From Oscillospiraceae bacterium (GTDB lineage: Bacteria; Bacillota; Clostridia; Oscillospirales; Ethanoligenentaceae): a DNA stretch of 7,276 nucleotides. Positions 1 to 6,753 of this stretch are shown here, in pieces. Made by a program: the position numbers and the translations under genes. The stretch covers positions 1 to 7,276 of the forward strand of contig DOXU01000245.1 in NCBI GenBank assembly GCA_003518885.1, given 5' to 3'. Each line of letters starts with the position of its first letter. Within the stretch, counting starts at the first letter, position 1. Below the pieces are notes generated by a model. It worked only from the letters and a program-made list of their open reading frames with translations, did not search any database and had not been told where the DNA came from.

Positions 1-706
1 TCAAAACAGCAATATCTGTTCGGGTATCACTTCCGACCAAGGTGGCATCATAGGACTTTCCTGCAGAACCACTGCTGCCATCATCAAGTATAATATCAAA
101 CTCCTGTCCAGCGGGGACAGCATGTGCGTTTGTAATGATGTAACCGTCGGAAGAAGAAATAATGCCTGATCCCGCTGCACGGGGGTCAACCGATTTCAAA
201 TCATACGTTTCCACTAAAACAACCGATTTTTTTACGGCGCTCACCAATTGTGTCGTACTCATTTGTAAACTATTGCTATTTGTAGAAGCAGAAGATGTAG
301 ACGAAGTTGATGTCGGTTTGTCCGTTAATGTAATACCGCTTTTGTTGGAAGAACCGTTTGACGTAAGTGCATTCAATCCACCATTGCGTACCATAAAGGA
401 AACACCAAATCCAGCAAAAACCAAAACCGCTATAGCAAAAATAGAACATACACAAATCACAAATCTGCGAATACCTTTATTCTTCAGTAGCGGCTTTCCT
501 TGAGGTTCTTTTGCAGAATTTGCATTTTGCTTATTTTGATCATCCAATGCCTTTTGATAATCGTCATAATTCCATTTATATTGGATATTGCCCCCATAAG
601 GATCATCATTATTATTTGTAGAATTTCGTACGCCTTTGGCGTCGGCGTTTTTCGAATCCCCTTTTTTATTTTGATGATTGCTACGGTGAAAAAAATCTCT
701 AAACAT
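1..706 (-). CDS. htrA: HtrA/DegP-type membrane-anchored serine protease, N-terminal part (cut by window edge)
   Basis: Trypsin-fold serine protease that would degrade misfolded or exported proteins at the outer face of the membrane. About 235 codons are visible. Residues 1-80 are a polar Asn/Gln/Lys/Asp-rich cytoplasmic segment. Residues about 82-106 are one hydrophobic transmembrane helix following KNKGIRR, as in Gram-positive HtrA. A Ser/Thr/Asn-rich linker runs to about 148. The protease domain then starts, with GSGI...DGYIITNAHAV giving catalytic His195 and SDTRTDIAVL giving catalytic Asp231. The Ser (GNSGG) loop and the expected PDZ domain would lie beyond base 1 and are not visible. The start is set by a GGAGGG ribosome binding site 8 nt upstream of the ATG at 706. 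It follows the activase operon by 186 nt on the same strand and appears to have its own promoter. The family call is firm; which HtrA paralogue it is cannot be told. Confidence 0.93.
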   Translation of the reverse strand, partial: MFRDFFHRSNHQNKKGDSKNADAKGVRNSTNNNDDPYGGNIQYKWNYDDYQKALDDQNKQNANSAKEPQGKPLLKNKGIRRFVICVCSIFAIAVLVFAGFGVSFMVRNGGLNALTSNGSSNKSGITLTDKPTSTSSTSSASTNSNSLQMSTTQLVSAVKKSVVLVETYDLKSVDPRAAGSGIISSSDGYIITNAHAVPAGQEFDIILDDGSSGSAGKSYDATLVGSDTRTDIAVL

Positions 707-800
707 TTCAAAAACCCTCCAAGGAATTCCAAACTTCGTTCTTATCTTAACATGTACAGGAAGAAAAGTTGTGAAGAGTTTATAAACACCTTGCGAGAAT

Positions 801-830
801 TTTATAAATTAAAACGAAACCTCTTGTAAA
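801..830 (-). promoter_or_regulatory. Putative sigma-A promoter for htrA (TTTACA-18-TATAAA)
   Basis: Reading the minus strand, TTTACA (830-825, 5/6 match to TTGACA) is followed after 18 nt by TATAAA (806-801, 5/6 match to TATAAT). This predicts a start near 794 and a leader of about 90 nt before htrA. The -35 box sits inside the palindrome at 823-834. A weaker alternative is an extended -10 (TGTTAAGAT) near 743-751 with a TTCACA upstream of it. The choice between them is inference. Confidence 0.45.
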
Positions 831-834
831 CAAG
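823..834. promoter_or_regulatory. 12-bp perfect palindrome CTTGTAAACAAG over the htrA -35 box
   Basis: The 12 bases read the same on both strands and cover the putative -35 element, the usual place for a repressor operator. They are also flanked by AAAACG (811-816) and CGTTTT (835-840), which can pair with each other. On the minus strand this gives a bulged hairpin followed by TTTTAATTT, so it could instead act as a weak terminator for the activase operon that ends at 893. The sequence cannot decide between the two roles. Confidence 0.4.
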
Positions 835-892
835 CGTTTTTCCCGGAATATACCGCGTTACCTCATTGCCATTAGCACTTATGGCATAAACC

Positions 893-1990
893 TCAACGGG
901 AGATAACTTTTGCTCCTCTACGCATCTCCAGCATATCTGTAAATGCCTCCAGACGCGTGACATATCCGGCCTCCCCCGTCATTTCATCCACTACCAAACT
1001 CATAATAGGAAGTTTCTCTTCTTTCTGCACAAAAGGCATCGCTGTCTCTGCAACAATCTCTGGCATACAATTCATCGGATAAATCTGAATAACCCCATCC
1101 ATCCCCTGCTTCCTAGCAAGTGAAGAATTTCCAACCGTATCCATACCTAGACCACCGAAGTCGTCTGTGCCAAAAAAATGTTGTGCAGCCTTAATTGGAT
1201 CATCCCTAGCGATAAAAGGGAATACGCTTCCTAAAAAGCGATTCCGAATCCAACTGCCTATACCCAACATATTGTAAACGTCTACACCCATATTCCCTAG
1301 CTTACGTTCAATTTCCAGATTAACAAATGGCTCACATGCACTAAAAATTTCGCCCACCAACATAACGCGTAATGGCTTGAAATCCTTTTTCAAAGGAATT
1401 GCACGCAGATCCCGTTTCGCTTCACGCATTTCTGCCAAAATCAATCCCGCATTTTGTGCACATAGAATCGCCTTTTCAAACCGCTGCATTACAGCGTCAG
1501 TATCCCCTCTGTGCACCTCTCTACACCGTATCCTACAGGATAGAGAGTAAAGATGATCCACGGCAAAAGCCGTGTGCAGTCCTTCCAGCAGACCACGCGT
1601 GATCTGTATTTTTCCTACGCCTTGCACCAGTGGGGAAAACGTTTCCGTGAATTCCTTAAAATCAAAGTGATTGAAATCCAAAAAGAGATAATGAAAGGAG
1701 TAACCTTGCGCTTCCAATGTTTCTTTGATCAGATCACCAAAATAAGATAATCGACACCGACCATGTCCACCACCAAACATAACGGTGTCCGCTCCATTGT
1801 CCAGACCTTCCATTAAATTGCCTAAAATAATTTTGAACGGTAAGCAAATAGACTCTGGCGCAATTGCAGAAGCCTTTTCTAAGGCATCCCGATTGCGCAA
1901 CGTGGGCATCACATAATCAATGTCTAATCGATCAAAAATGACTTTTGCCGTAACATAGATATTTCCCATATGTGGAAAAGTAACTTTCAT
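893..1990 (-). CDS. 2-hydroxyacyl-CoA dehydratase-like (HGD-D/COG3581-type) protein of an activase cassette
   Basis: A 365-residue soluble protein that I place with the CoA-protein-activase or HGD-D-like proteins encoded beside HgdC-type ATPases; its biochemical role is not established. Visible motifs are ICLPFKI (Cys49) and FGGGHGRCRLSYFGDL (Cys79), typical of Cys that could ligate an Fe-S cluster in this superfamily. Further Cys lie at 152 and 156 (SCRIRC), 177, 219 and 308 (NCMPE). The C-terminal motif VDEMTGEAGYVTRLEAF (about 334-350) is shared with the upstream neighbour. The ATG at 1990 lies only 4 nt after the previous stop, and its ribosome binding site (AGGGG) lies inside the last codons of that gene, so it is third in a translationally linked operon. 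Family placement is fairly sure; whether it is a reductase subunit, a scaffold or a dehydratase-like enzyme is open. Confidence 0.82.
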   Translation of the reverse strand: MKVTFPHMGNIYVTAKVIFDRLDIDYVMPTLRNRDALEKASAIAPESICLPFKIILGNLMEGLDNGADTVMFGGGHGRCRLSYFGDLIKETLEAQGYSFHYLFLDFNHFDFKEFTETFSPLVQGVGKIQITRGLLEGLHTAFAVDHLYSLSCRIRCREVHRGDTDAVMQRFEKAILCAQNAGLILAEMREAKRDLRAIPLKKDFKPLRVMLVGEIFSACEPFVNLEIERKLGNMGVDVYNMLGIGSWIRNRFLGSVFPFIARDDPIKAAQHFFGTDDFGGLGMDTVGNSSLARKQGMDGVIQIYPMNCMPEIVAETAMPFVQKEEKLPIMSLVVDEMTGEAGYVTRLEAFTDMLEMRRGAKVISR

Positions 1991-1994
1991 CCGC

Positions 1995-2951
1995 CTATTC
2001 CCCTATCATGTCCAGAAATGCCTCGAGTCGTGTATCAAAACCCGCCTCTCCCGTTTGTTCATCTACGGTAAGTTTCATAAATGGGAGAGCTCTTTCAGCC
2101 TGATGTAGGTGCTCCTCAACATGTGCTGCTGTAAGGGCATCAATGCCACAACCAAAAGGTGTGAGATAAATAATCCCACAGATGTTTTCTTTTTTCAGAA
2201 GATAATGTGCACTACCCAATACATCCAATCCTACTGCATAAAATGGCTTCCCATCATATGGATGAACATCTGCCCGCTTTGAACGGTGAGATAAATCTTT
2301 TGGCATAATAACATCAAAACCATGTGCATGCAATTTTTGTGCCACTTCCATTGAGATACGTGGATCCTCCAATACATAAGGGTGTCCCAAAATTGCTAAT
2401 GTTTTTTTTGTCCCTTTTATGAATTGATTTTCTTCTGCCGCCTCAAACAATTCTTGCGCCCGAAAAAATGTCGTCCGCAATTTTTCCTCAGATAAATTCA
2501 TTTGTTTGGAAATTGACGTAAATAGTAGGGCATGTTCATTATCTGAAAAGCGATCTGGATCCACATCGGCCTCCAAAATTTTTGTCTTTCCACCTAATGC
2601 AAAACGTATAATATCGGGCAACGCACAAGATTTTGGGCAGCACATTTCCCCTGCCGCAAAACTTAGATAGCGCGGCACGAAAATGGCATCTACTTTCCCT
2701 TCCAATGCGCAGGCATGTCCCACTAGCACCTTCATAGGTAAACAAAGTTCCGAAGTAGCTGCACGGACACCCAGATTCATAATTTCTTGATTTGTGGGAG
2801 GAGAAAGAATGACCTTACAGTGCAATAATTCGAAAAAATGCACCCAGAATGGACCGTGCTCATAATACCCCATAGCACGTGGAATTCCCACCCTTAACGG
2901 ACGAGCAAAGGAATCCTTTCGGGACGCACAAATCGTGCGTTTTGTTGTCAT
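1995..2951 (-). CDS. DUF2229-type acyl-CoA dehydratase activase-related protein
   Basis: A 318-residue protein matching the DUF2229/COG3580 pattern, normally found fused to or beside BadF/HgdC ATPases. The core begins after about 18 residues at RPLRVGIPRAMGYYE. It then has ELCLPMKVLVGHA (Cys70), VDAIFVPRY (about 88-95), a Cys cluster MCCPKSC (Cys104, Cys105, Cys109) and LTPFGCGIDA (Cys268). The C-terminus LTVDEQTGEAGFDTRLEAF mirrors that of the next gene. The Cys pattern suggests Fe-S binding, which is inference. The start ATG overlaps the stop of the ATPase gene in an ATGA (2948-2951) and is preceded by AGGAGTGAGG, so translational coupling is likely. It probably works physically with the ATPase and the downstream protein. 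The domain call is confident; the substrate is unknown. Confidence 0.85.
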   Translation of the reverse strand: MTTKRTICASRKDSFARPLRVGIPRAMGYYEHGPFWVHFFELLHCKVILSPPTNQEIMNLGVRAATSELCLPMKVLVGHACALEGKVDAIFVPRYLSFAAGEMCCPKSCALPDIIRFALGGKTKILEADVDPDRFSDNEHALLFTSISKQMNLSEEKLRTTFFRAQELFEAAEENQFIKGTKKTLAILGHPYVLEDPRISMEVAQKLHAHGFDVIMPKDLSHRSKRADVHPYDGKPFYAVGLDVLGSAHYLLKKENICGIIYLTPFGCGIDALTAAHVEEHLHQAERALPFMKLTVDEQTGEAGFDTRLEAFLDMIGE

Positions 2952-3916
2952 ACTGCCTCACTCCTGGTTGACCATTTTCCACAACGATCACCAAAACGGG
3001 CTGAGATAACACCGTCACGCTGTACTTCTGTGACTTCACAACGGTTGCTACAGCCTGCACATATGAACCCCCCTGTTTTACAAGGGGAGCTTGCGCCTGC
3101 AAAACCCACAAATTTGGTTGGCAGACCCTTTGATACCCGCCTTTGCGCCAGAATGGCGGCTCCTAATGCACCCATCACCCCAAACTGTTCAGGAATAACG
3201 AGCTCCATTCCCAATTCACGCCTAAAAGCTGCTGCCATTCCGGCATTTGCTGCAACGCCACCTTGAAAAAGAACTGGGCCAAGAATTTCTTTTCCTTTAG
3301 CAAGATTGGCCAAATAATTCCGAACCAGCGCCTCACAAAGACCTGCCACAATATCTTCTATACTATGACCTGCCTGCTGTTTATGAATCATATCGGACTC
3401 CGCAAAAACCGCACATCGACCTGCAATACGAGTAGGCGATTTGGCACGTAATGCACATTTTCCAAACTCGGAAATGGGTATTTGCAGCCTTTCCGCCTGC
3501 CGATCCAAAAACGACCCCGTTCCTGCCGCACAAACCGTGTTCATAGCAAAATCCACCACTACGCCATTACGAATTAGAATAATCTTTGAGTCTTGCCCGC
3601 CAATCTCTAATACAGTTTGCACATCCGGCACCAATGATTTGGCGGCCGTCGCATGAGCTGTAATTTCGTTTTTCACGACATCTGCCCCCACGACAATTCC
3701 AGCAAGCTGCCTGGCACTCCCCGTCGTTCCTACCCCGCGAACAGTAGCATCTGGTATCTTCTCTCCCAATTGATGGAGCCCTTCTTGCAGAGTTTCTACT
3801 GGCTTTCCTCTTGTACGTAAATATAAAGATGTAAGTAATTTTCCTTGCTCATCCATTAAAACAAGATCCGTACTAACAGATCCAACATCTATTCCTAAAA
3901 AACACGGCATTCCCAT
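2948..3916 (-). CDS. BadF/BadG/BcrA/HgdC-type ATPase, CoA-dehydratase activase
   Basis: A 322-residue ASKHA-fold (actin/HSP70-like) ATPase. Known relatives hydrolyse ATP to push a low-potential electron into 2-hydroxyacyl-CoA dehydratases, benzoyl-CoA reductase-type enzymes or double-cubane proteins. Phosphate loop 1 is GIDVGSVSTDLVL (residues 8-20). Next come GVGTTGSAR (61-69), EIGGQDSKII (104-113) and FQGGVAANAGM (217-227). Cys129 (NTVCAAGTGSF) and Cys168 (GRCAVFAESD) are 39 residues apart, the same spacing as the two ligands of the [4Fe-4S] cluster bridging the HgdC dimer. After residue 285 a tail carries Cys289, 296, 299, 303 and 322 (CAGCSNRC then RCGKW), a second possible metal site beyond the minimal HgdC length of about 260 residues. 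The start is supported by AGGAGG 8 nt upstream. It is first in a three-gene operon. The partner enzyme is not in the window. Confidence 0.93.
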   Translation of the reverse strand: MGMPCFLGIDVGSVSTDLVLMDEQGKLLTSLYLRTRGKPVETLQEGLHQLGEKIPDATVRGVGTTGSARQLAGIVVGADVVKNEITAHATAAKSLVPDVQTVLEIGGQDSKIILIRNGVVVDFAMNTVCAAGTGSFLDRQAERLQIPISEFGKCALRAKSPTRIAGRCAVFAESDMIHKQQAGHSIEDIVAGLCEALVRNYLANLAKGKEILGPVLFQGGVAANAGMAAAFRRELGMELVIPEQFGVMGALGAAILAQRRVSKGLPTKFVGFAGASSPCKTGGFICAGCSNRCEVTEVQRDGVISARFGDRCGKWSTRSEAV

Positions 3917-3989
3917 TGCGAAAACCTCCTACTTCTTCAAAAAGTATGTACAAAAAATAGAAGATTTATGCAAAATCTATACAGCTTCC

Positions 3990-4038
3990 TTTTAATAGAA
4001 AACGCCCCATCTATCAGATGAGGCGTTTTCTATTAAAA
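3990..4038. terminator. Long near-perfect hairpin terminator after speB
   Basis: Arms TTTTAATAGAAAACGCC (3990-4006) and GGCGTTTTCTATTAAAA (4022-4038) are exact reverse complements. Inside them, after one C-A mismatch, CATCT (4008-4012) pairs with AGATG (4016-4020) around an ATC loop. Seen from either strand, a GC core is followed by a T-rich stretch, so it could work in both directions. It begins 3 nt after the speB stop codon. It lies 74 nt before the activase operon, so it separates two units running the same way. Confidence 0.9.
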
Positions 4039-4040
4039 GA

Positions 4041-4907
4041 TTATGAAAAAGTTGACATAGTCAGAGCCAATTCTCGTACCACTTTGCAAGCAACTGCTGT
4101 AGAAACCCCACTATTATCATAATGCGGTGAAAGCTCCACCACATCTGCTCCCACAATGTGCAATCCACGCAAGGCGCATAAGGCATGCAAAAGTTCTTGG
4201 AACGAAACGCCACCTGGCTCAGGTGTACCTGTTCCGGGAAAAACGGCAGGATCCAGGACGTCCAGATCTACTGTCACATAAAGAGGACGATCTTTAAACA
4301 GAGGAACGGATCCCTCTAATTTATCCAAATTAAATGGGTAGAGATGTGTGTGTGTCCTTGCCCATATAAACTCCTCACGCAAACCCGATCGAATACCAAA
4401 TTGGAACATTCTATCATCGCCAAGTCTCTCCCAAATCCGGCGCATTACCGTAGCATGGGACAATTTTTCTCCAAGATAGTCCATTCGCAAATCGGTGTGC
4501 GCATCAAAATGTATCAAGCAGATATCTGGGAATTTTTCATAAACCGCTTGCAATGCCGGTAACGTTACCAAATGTTCACCACCGATCATCAAGGGCCTTT
4601 TGTTTGCCTGTACAATATGGGACACAAATTCATTTATCGCACCCAAAGCATGAGCAGTATTTCCAAATGGTAAATCTAAATCTCCTGCATCATGAATTTT
4701 GGCATCTTCCAAATCTACATCCTGATAAGGGCTGTAACTCTCTAAGCCATAAGAATCCGGACGCATTTGTGCAGGAGCAAAACGAGAGCCTGGCCTGAAT
4801 GTTACAGTGCCATCAAATGGCGCCCCAAAAAGCACGGTCTCGCTCTCATTGAATGGTGTTTCGCACCCAATAAAGCAATTCGGCATGATTTGTGGTTCAT
4901 TCTTCAT
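4041..4907 (-). CDS. speB: Agmatinase (agmatine ureohydrolase)
   Basis: Cytosolic binuclear Mn(II) hydrolase that converts agmatine to putrescine and urea. At 288 residues it is the normal length for the arginase/agmatinase family. All six expected metal ligands are visible: His112 (IGGEH), Asp135, His137 and Asp139 (FDAHTD), and Asp214 and Asp216 (VDLDVLDP). The substrate-region segment TGTPEPGG (226-233) follows. The FGIRSG segment (170-175) is of the Bacillus SpeB kind and favours agmatinase over arginase or formiminoglutamase. The ATG at 4907 has an AAGGA ribosome binding site 9 nt upstream. It lies 54 nt after speA with no obvious terminator between them, so the two are probably cotranscribed and catalyse consecutive steps. 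No odd residues or frame breaks were seen. Confidence 0.93.
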   Translation of the reverse strand: MKNEPQIMPNCFIGCETPFNESETVLFGAPFDGTVTFRPGSRFAPAQMRPDSYGLESYSPYQDVDLEDAKIHDAGDLDLPFGNTAHALGAINEFVSHIVQANKRPLMIGGEHLVTLPALQAVYEKFPDICLIHFDAHTDLRMDYLGEKLSHATVMRRIWERLGDDRMFQFGIRSGLREEFIWARTHTHLYPFNLDKLEGSVPLFKDRPLYVTVDLDVLDPAVFPGTGTPEPGGVSFQELLHALCALRGLHIVGADVVELSPHYDNSGVSTAVACKVVRELALTMSTFS

Positions 4908-4961
4908 TTCAAAATTTCCTTTGCACTATTCAAAAAATCGGAACTTTTCTATTTACAGCTT

Positions 4962-6461
4962 TCAAAATTTTGACTGTTCCAGTATTTTAATCGTATCAGT
5001 TTGATCTTCGTCACTAACCAATAAGCCGCCTTGCTCCCGATAAAAATTATAAGAGTCAATCACTTCACGCGTCAATTTTTCTCCTGGGATAGCCAAGGGA
5101 ATTCCTGGTGGGTAAATCATAACAGACTCGCCGCAAATTTCGTCTACTGCTTGCGAAATAGCAACCGTCTTTTTTTCCGCATAAAATGCCTCGCGTGGTG
5201 TAATAACTGCCTTCGGTTTATGTAAAACTCCTTGCATCGAAACAGAAAAACGTTCCTTTTTTCCATAGAAACGATGGCTCAGAGCGCACAAAGCCTTTTC
5301 CAAACTATTCAATGTAGATTCATCGTCCCCCACAGAAACAATAAACAATACAACATAAGTTTCCGATAGTTCAGGTTGAATATGATAATCCTTGCGAAGA
5401 ATGTCGTACACTTCAAAACCGGTCAATCCCAGTTCATTAACACGTACAACAATTTTCGTTTCATCATACCCACAAACACCTTCCCCATCGATGTCATCTT
5501 CCGTCAAGACCGATAGTCCTGGCATTGCATTGATTTCCTCTTTTAAAGCACGCACAGACCGAAGCAGGTTTTCAAAAAGCGCCTGTCCCTTTACTGCCAG
5601 ATTACGTCTTGCTATATCTGCGCTGGCCATCAATAGATAAGAAGCACTTGTTGTTTCAAATAAATTAATTACCGTATGCATTTGCGCACGTGTATGCCGT
5701 CCTACATGCATCAGTAATGCAGAGCTCTGGGTGAAAGCACCCCCTGTTTTATGCAAGCTGATGGTGGAAAAATCTGCACCGACCTCCATCGCACTTACGG
5801 GAAAATCCGGATGGAATGGCAAATGCGCACCATGCGCCTCATCCACTAGGACATCCATATTATGCTCATGAGCATAAGTCGTGATTGCCCGTAAATCGGA
5901 GGAAGCCCCAAAATAAGTGGGATTAATCACAAAAACGGCTTTTGCATCCGGATTCTGATCGATTGCACGTCGCATGTTTTCAAACCGCACACCGTTTAAA
6001 ATACCATACTGTTCATCGACTTCCGGTTCAACGAACACAGGATGTGCCCCTGTTAAGATGAGCGCATTGACGGCTGATTTATGTACATTACGCGGAATAA
6101 TAATTTTATCACCTGGATGACATGACGCAAAAATCATATACTGGACACCACATGTGCTGCCATTAACTAAAAAGAAAGCTTCATCAGCTCCATAGGCCTC
6201 CGCCAAAAGGTGCTCTGCTTCCGCAATAACACCGATGGGATTTCCTAACATATCCAATTCAGGCGTAGAATTTGCATCCATTCTTAAAGTGCGTTCACCA
6301 AAAACCGCTGCCAGTTCCGGATTATTTCGTTTTTTATGACCTGGTACATCAAAATGTAACATGTTTCGATCAGCATAACGTAGTAATGCATGAAGCAAAG
6401 GGGCTGCATTCTGCTCGGCGTCTGTCTGAATCGCTGCCGCCGAGATGTGCGGCTTAATCAT
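4962..6461 (-). CDS. speA: Arginine decarboxylase, Orn/Lys/Arg decarboxylase family (SpeA/YaaO type)
   Basis: PLP-dependent fold-type I decarboxylase that makes agmatine from arginine in the cytosol. The 499 residues fit the Bacillus-type SpeA of about 490 and not the larger inducible wing-domain decarboxylases. Motifs in order: HFDVPGHKK (36-44), NGSTCG (100-105, cofactor phosphate region), VDEAHGAHLPF (206-216, Asp207 expected to contact the PLP pyridine nitrogen), and SLHKTGGAFTQSS (235-247, Lys238 as the Schiff-base lysine). The C-terminal domain has YPPGIPLAIPGE (450-461). Family members also include lysine decarboxylases and YaaO; the adjacent agmatinase makes arginine the likely substrate. 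The ATG at 6461 is the only good in-frame start, because a stop lies three codons upstream. Its GTGAGGG site is close to the ATG, and translation is probably coupled to the small ORF whose end overlaps it by 8 nt. Confidence 0.93.
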   Translation of the reverse strand: MIKPHISAAAIQTDAEQNAAPLLHALLRYADRNMLHFDVPGHKKRNNPELAAVFGERTLRMDANSTPELDMLGNPIGVIAEAEHLLAEAYGADEAFFLVNGSTCGVQYMIFASCHPGDKIIIPRNVHKSAVNALILTGAHPVFVEPEVDEQYGILNGVRFENMRRAIDQNPDAKAVFVINPTYFGASSDLRAITTYAHEHNMDVLVDEAHGAHLPFHPDFPVSAMEVGADFSTISLHKTGGAFTQSSALLMHVGRHTRAQMHTVINLFETTSASYLLMASADIARRNLAVKGQALFENLLRSVRALKEEINAMPGLSVLTEDDIDGEGVCGYDETKIVVRVNELGLTGFEVYDILRKDYHIQPELSETYVVLFIVSVGDDESTLNSLEKALCALSHRFYGKKERFSVSMQGVLHKPKAVITPREAFYAEKKTVAISQAVDEICGESVMIYPPGIPLAIPGEKLTREVIDSYNFYREQGGLLVSDEDQTDTIKILEQSKF

Positions 6462-6576
6462 TTGCCCTCACCAACGAACACCCATAATCCGCCTTTTTCT
6501 GGCACTGACAAACAATACAGTGCAGCTTCTCTGTGTTAATGCATTCGTTTATTAATTCAAATAAATAATAATTCAC
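6454..6576 (-). CDS. Cys-rich 40-residue small ORF overlapping the speA start
   Basis: Not recognised with certainty. The frame opens at GTG (6576-6574), preceded by AGGAGA with a spacing of 5 nt, and closes at TAA (6456-6454), 8 nt inside speA. It encodes 40 residues with five Cys: 12, 20, 23, 25 and 33. These include HCIVCQC (19-25), a CxxC knuckle, and QKKADYG after it. The RBS quality, the fit between the promoter and speA, and the overlap all argue that it is translated. It could be a coupling leader peptide for speA. It could also be a short or decayed relative of the sigma-G inhibitor Gin/CsfB, a small zinc-knuckle protein whose gene lies near the speA-like yaaO in Bacillus subtilis. 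Gin has a second CxxC that is absent here, so that link is tentative. Confidence 0.5.
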   Translation of the reverse strand: MNYYLFELINECINTEKLHCIVCQCQKKADYGCSLVRAND

Positions 6577-6717
6577 TTTAATCTCCTATAAAATCTCATG
6601 TAAAATAATGACCATCATCATTACTGCTAATAATCTCATACCTATAAAAAATATTTTTCACAGGCTTACGGCGCCGCAAACTGCAAAAGGCAGACACGAC
6701 GCCGATTATAAAAGAAC
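6577..6717 (-). other. Leader region of the speA unit with possible RNA structure
   Basis: About 140 nt between the predicted start site and the small ORF. On the minus strand it first offers a hairpin with outer arms CGGCG/CGCCG (6704-6700 with 6673-6669) and inner CTGC/GCAG (6693-6690 with 6684-6681). A self-complementary AAAAATATTTTT tract follows, and then a 6-bp stem TAATGA/TCATTA (6623-6606). I do not recognise a named riboswitch. Together with 6718-6891 this is a gap of over 300 nt without a gene; the rest of it holds the promoter and the hairpin at 6841-6866. Confidence 0.35.
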
Positions 6718-6724
6718 AAGTTTT

Positions 6725-6753
6725 ATTGTATCCATTCTGCTCCTGATTTTCAA
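6725..6753 (-). promoter_or_regulatory. Sigma-A-type promoter for the small ORF-speA-speB unit
   Basis: TTGAAA (6753-6748) and TACAAT (6730-6725), each matching the consensus at 5 of 6 positions, are separated by exactly 17 nt on the minus strand. The predicted start is near 6717, in AT-rich DNA downstream of a hairpin that ends the preceding gene. It is the best promoter match I found in the window. Confidence 0.65.

Noticed and set aside
162..503. Plus-strand 113-codon frame
   Set aside because: It is antisense to the HtrA transmembrane segment and linker, with no RBS or domain.
500..829. Plus-strand 109-codon Ile-rich frame, membrane-like
   Set aside because: It is antisense to the Asn/Asp-rich N-terminus of HtrA, whose AAT/GAT codons read as ATT/ATC on the other strand. 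It is a composition artefact.
867..886. Inverted repeat TGCCAT/ATGGCA after the activase operon, considered as a terminator
   Set aside because: The stem is only 6 bp with an 8-nt loop, and no T-run follows on the minus strand; the structure at 811-840 is a slightly better candidate.
3917..3989. Search for a promoter of the activase operon
   Set aside because: TTGCAT with CATACT 19 nt later is the best pair seen, but the -35 match and spacing are too poor to call. Read-through past 3990-4038 or a non-sigma-A promoter remains possible.
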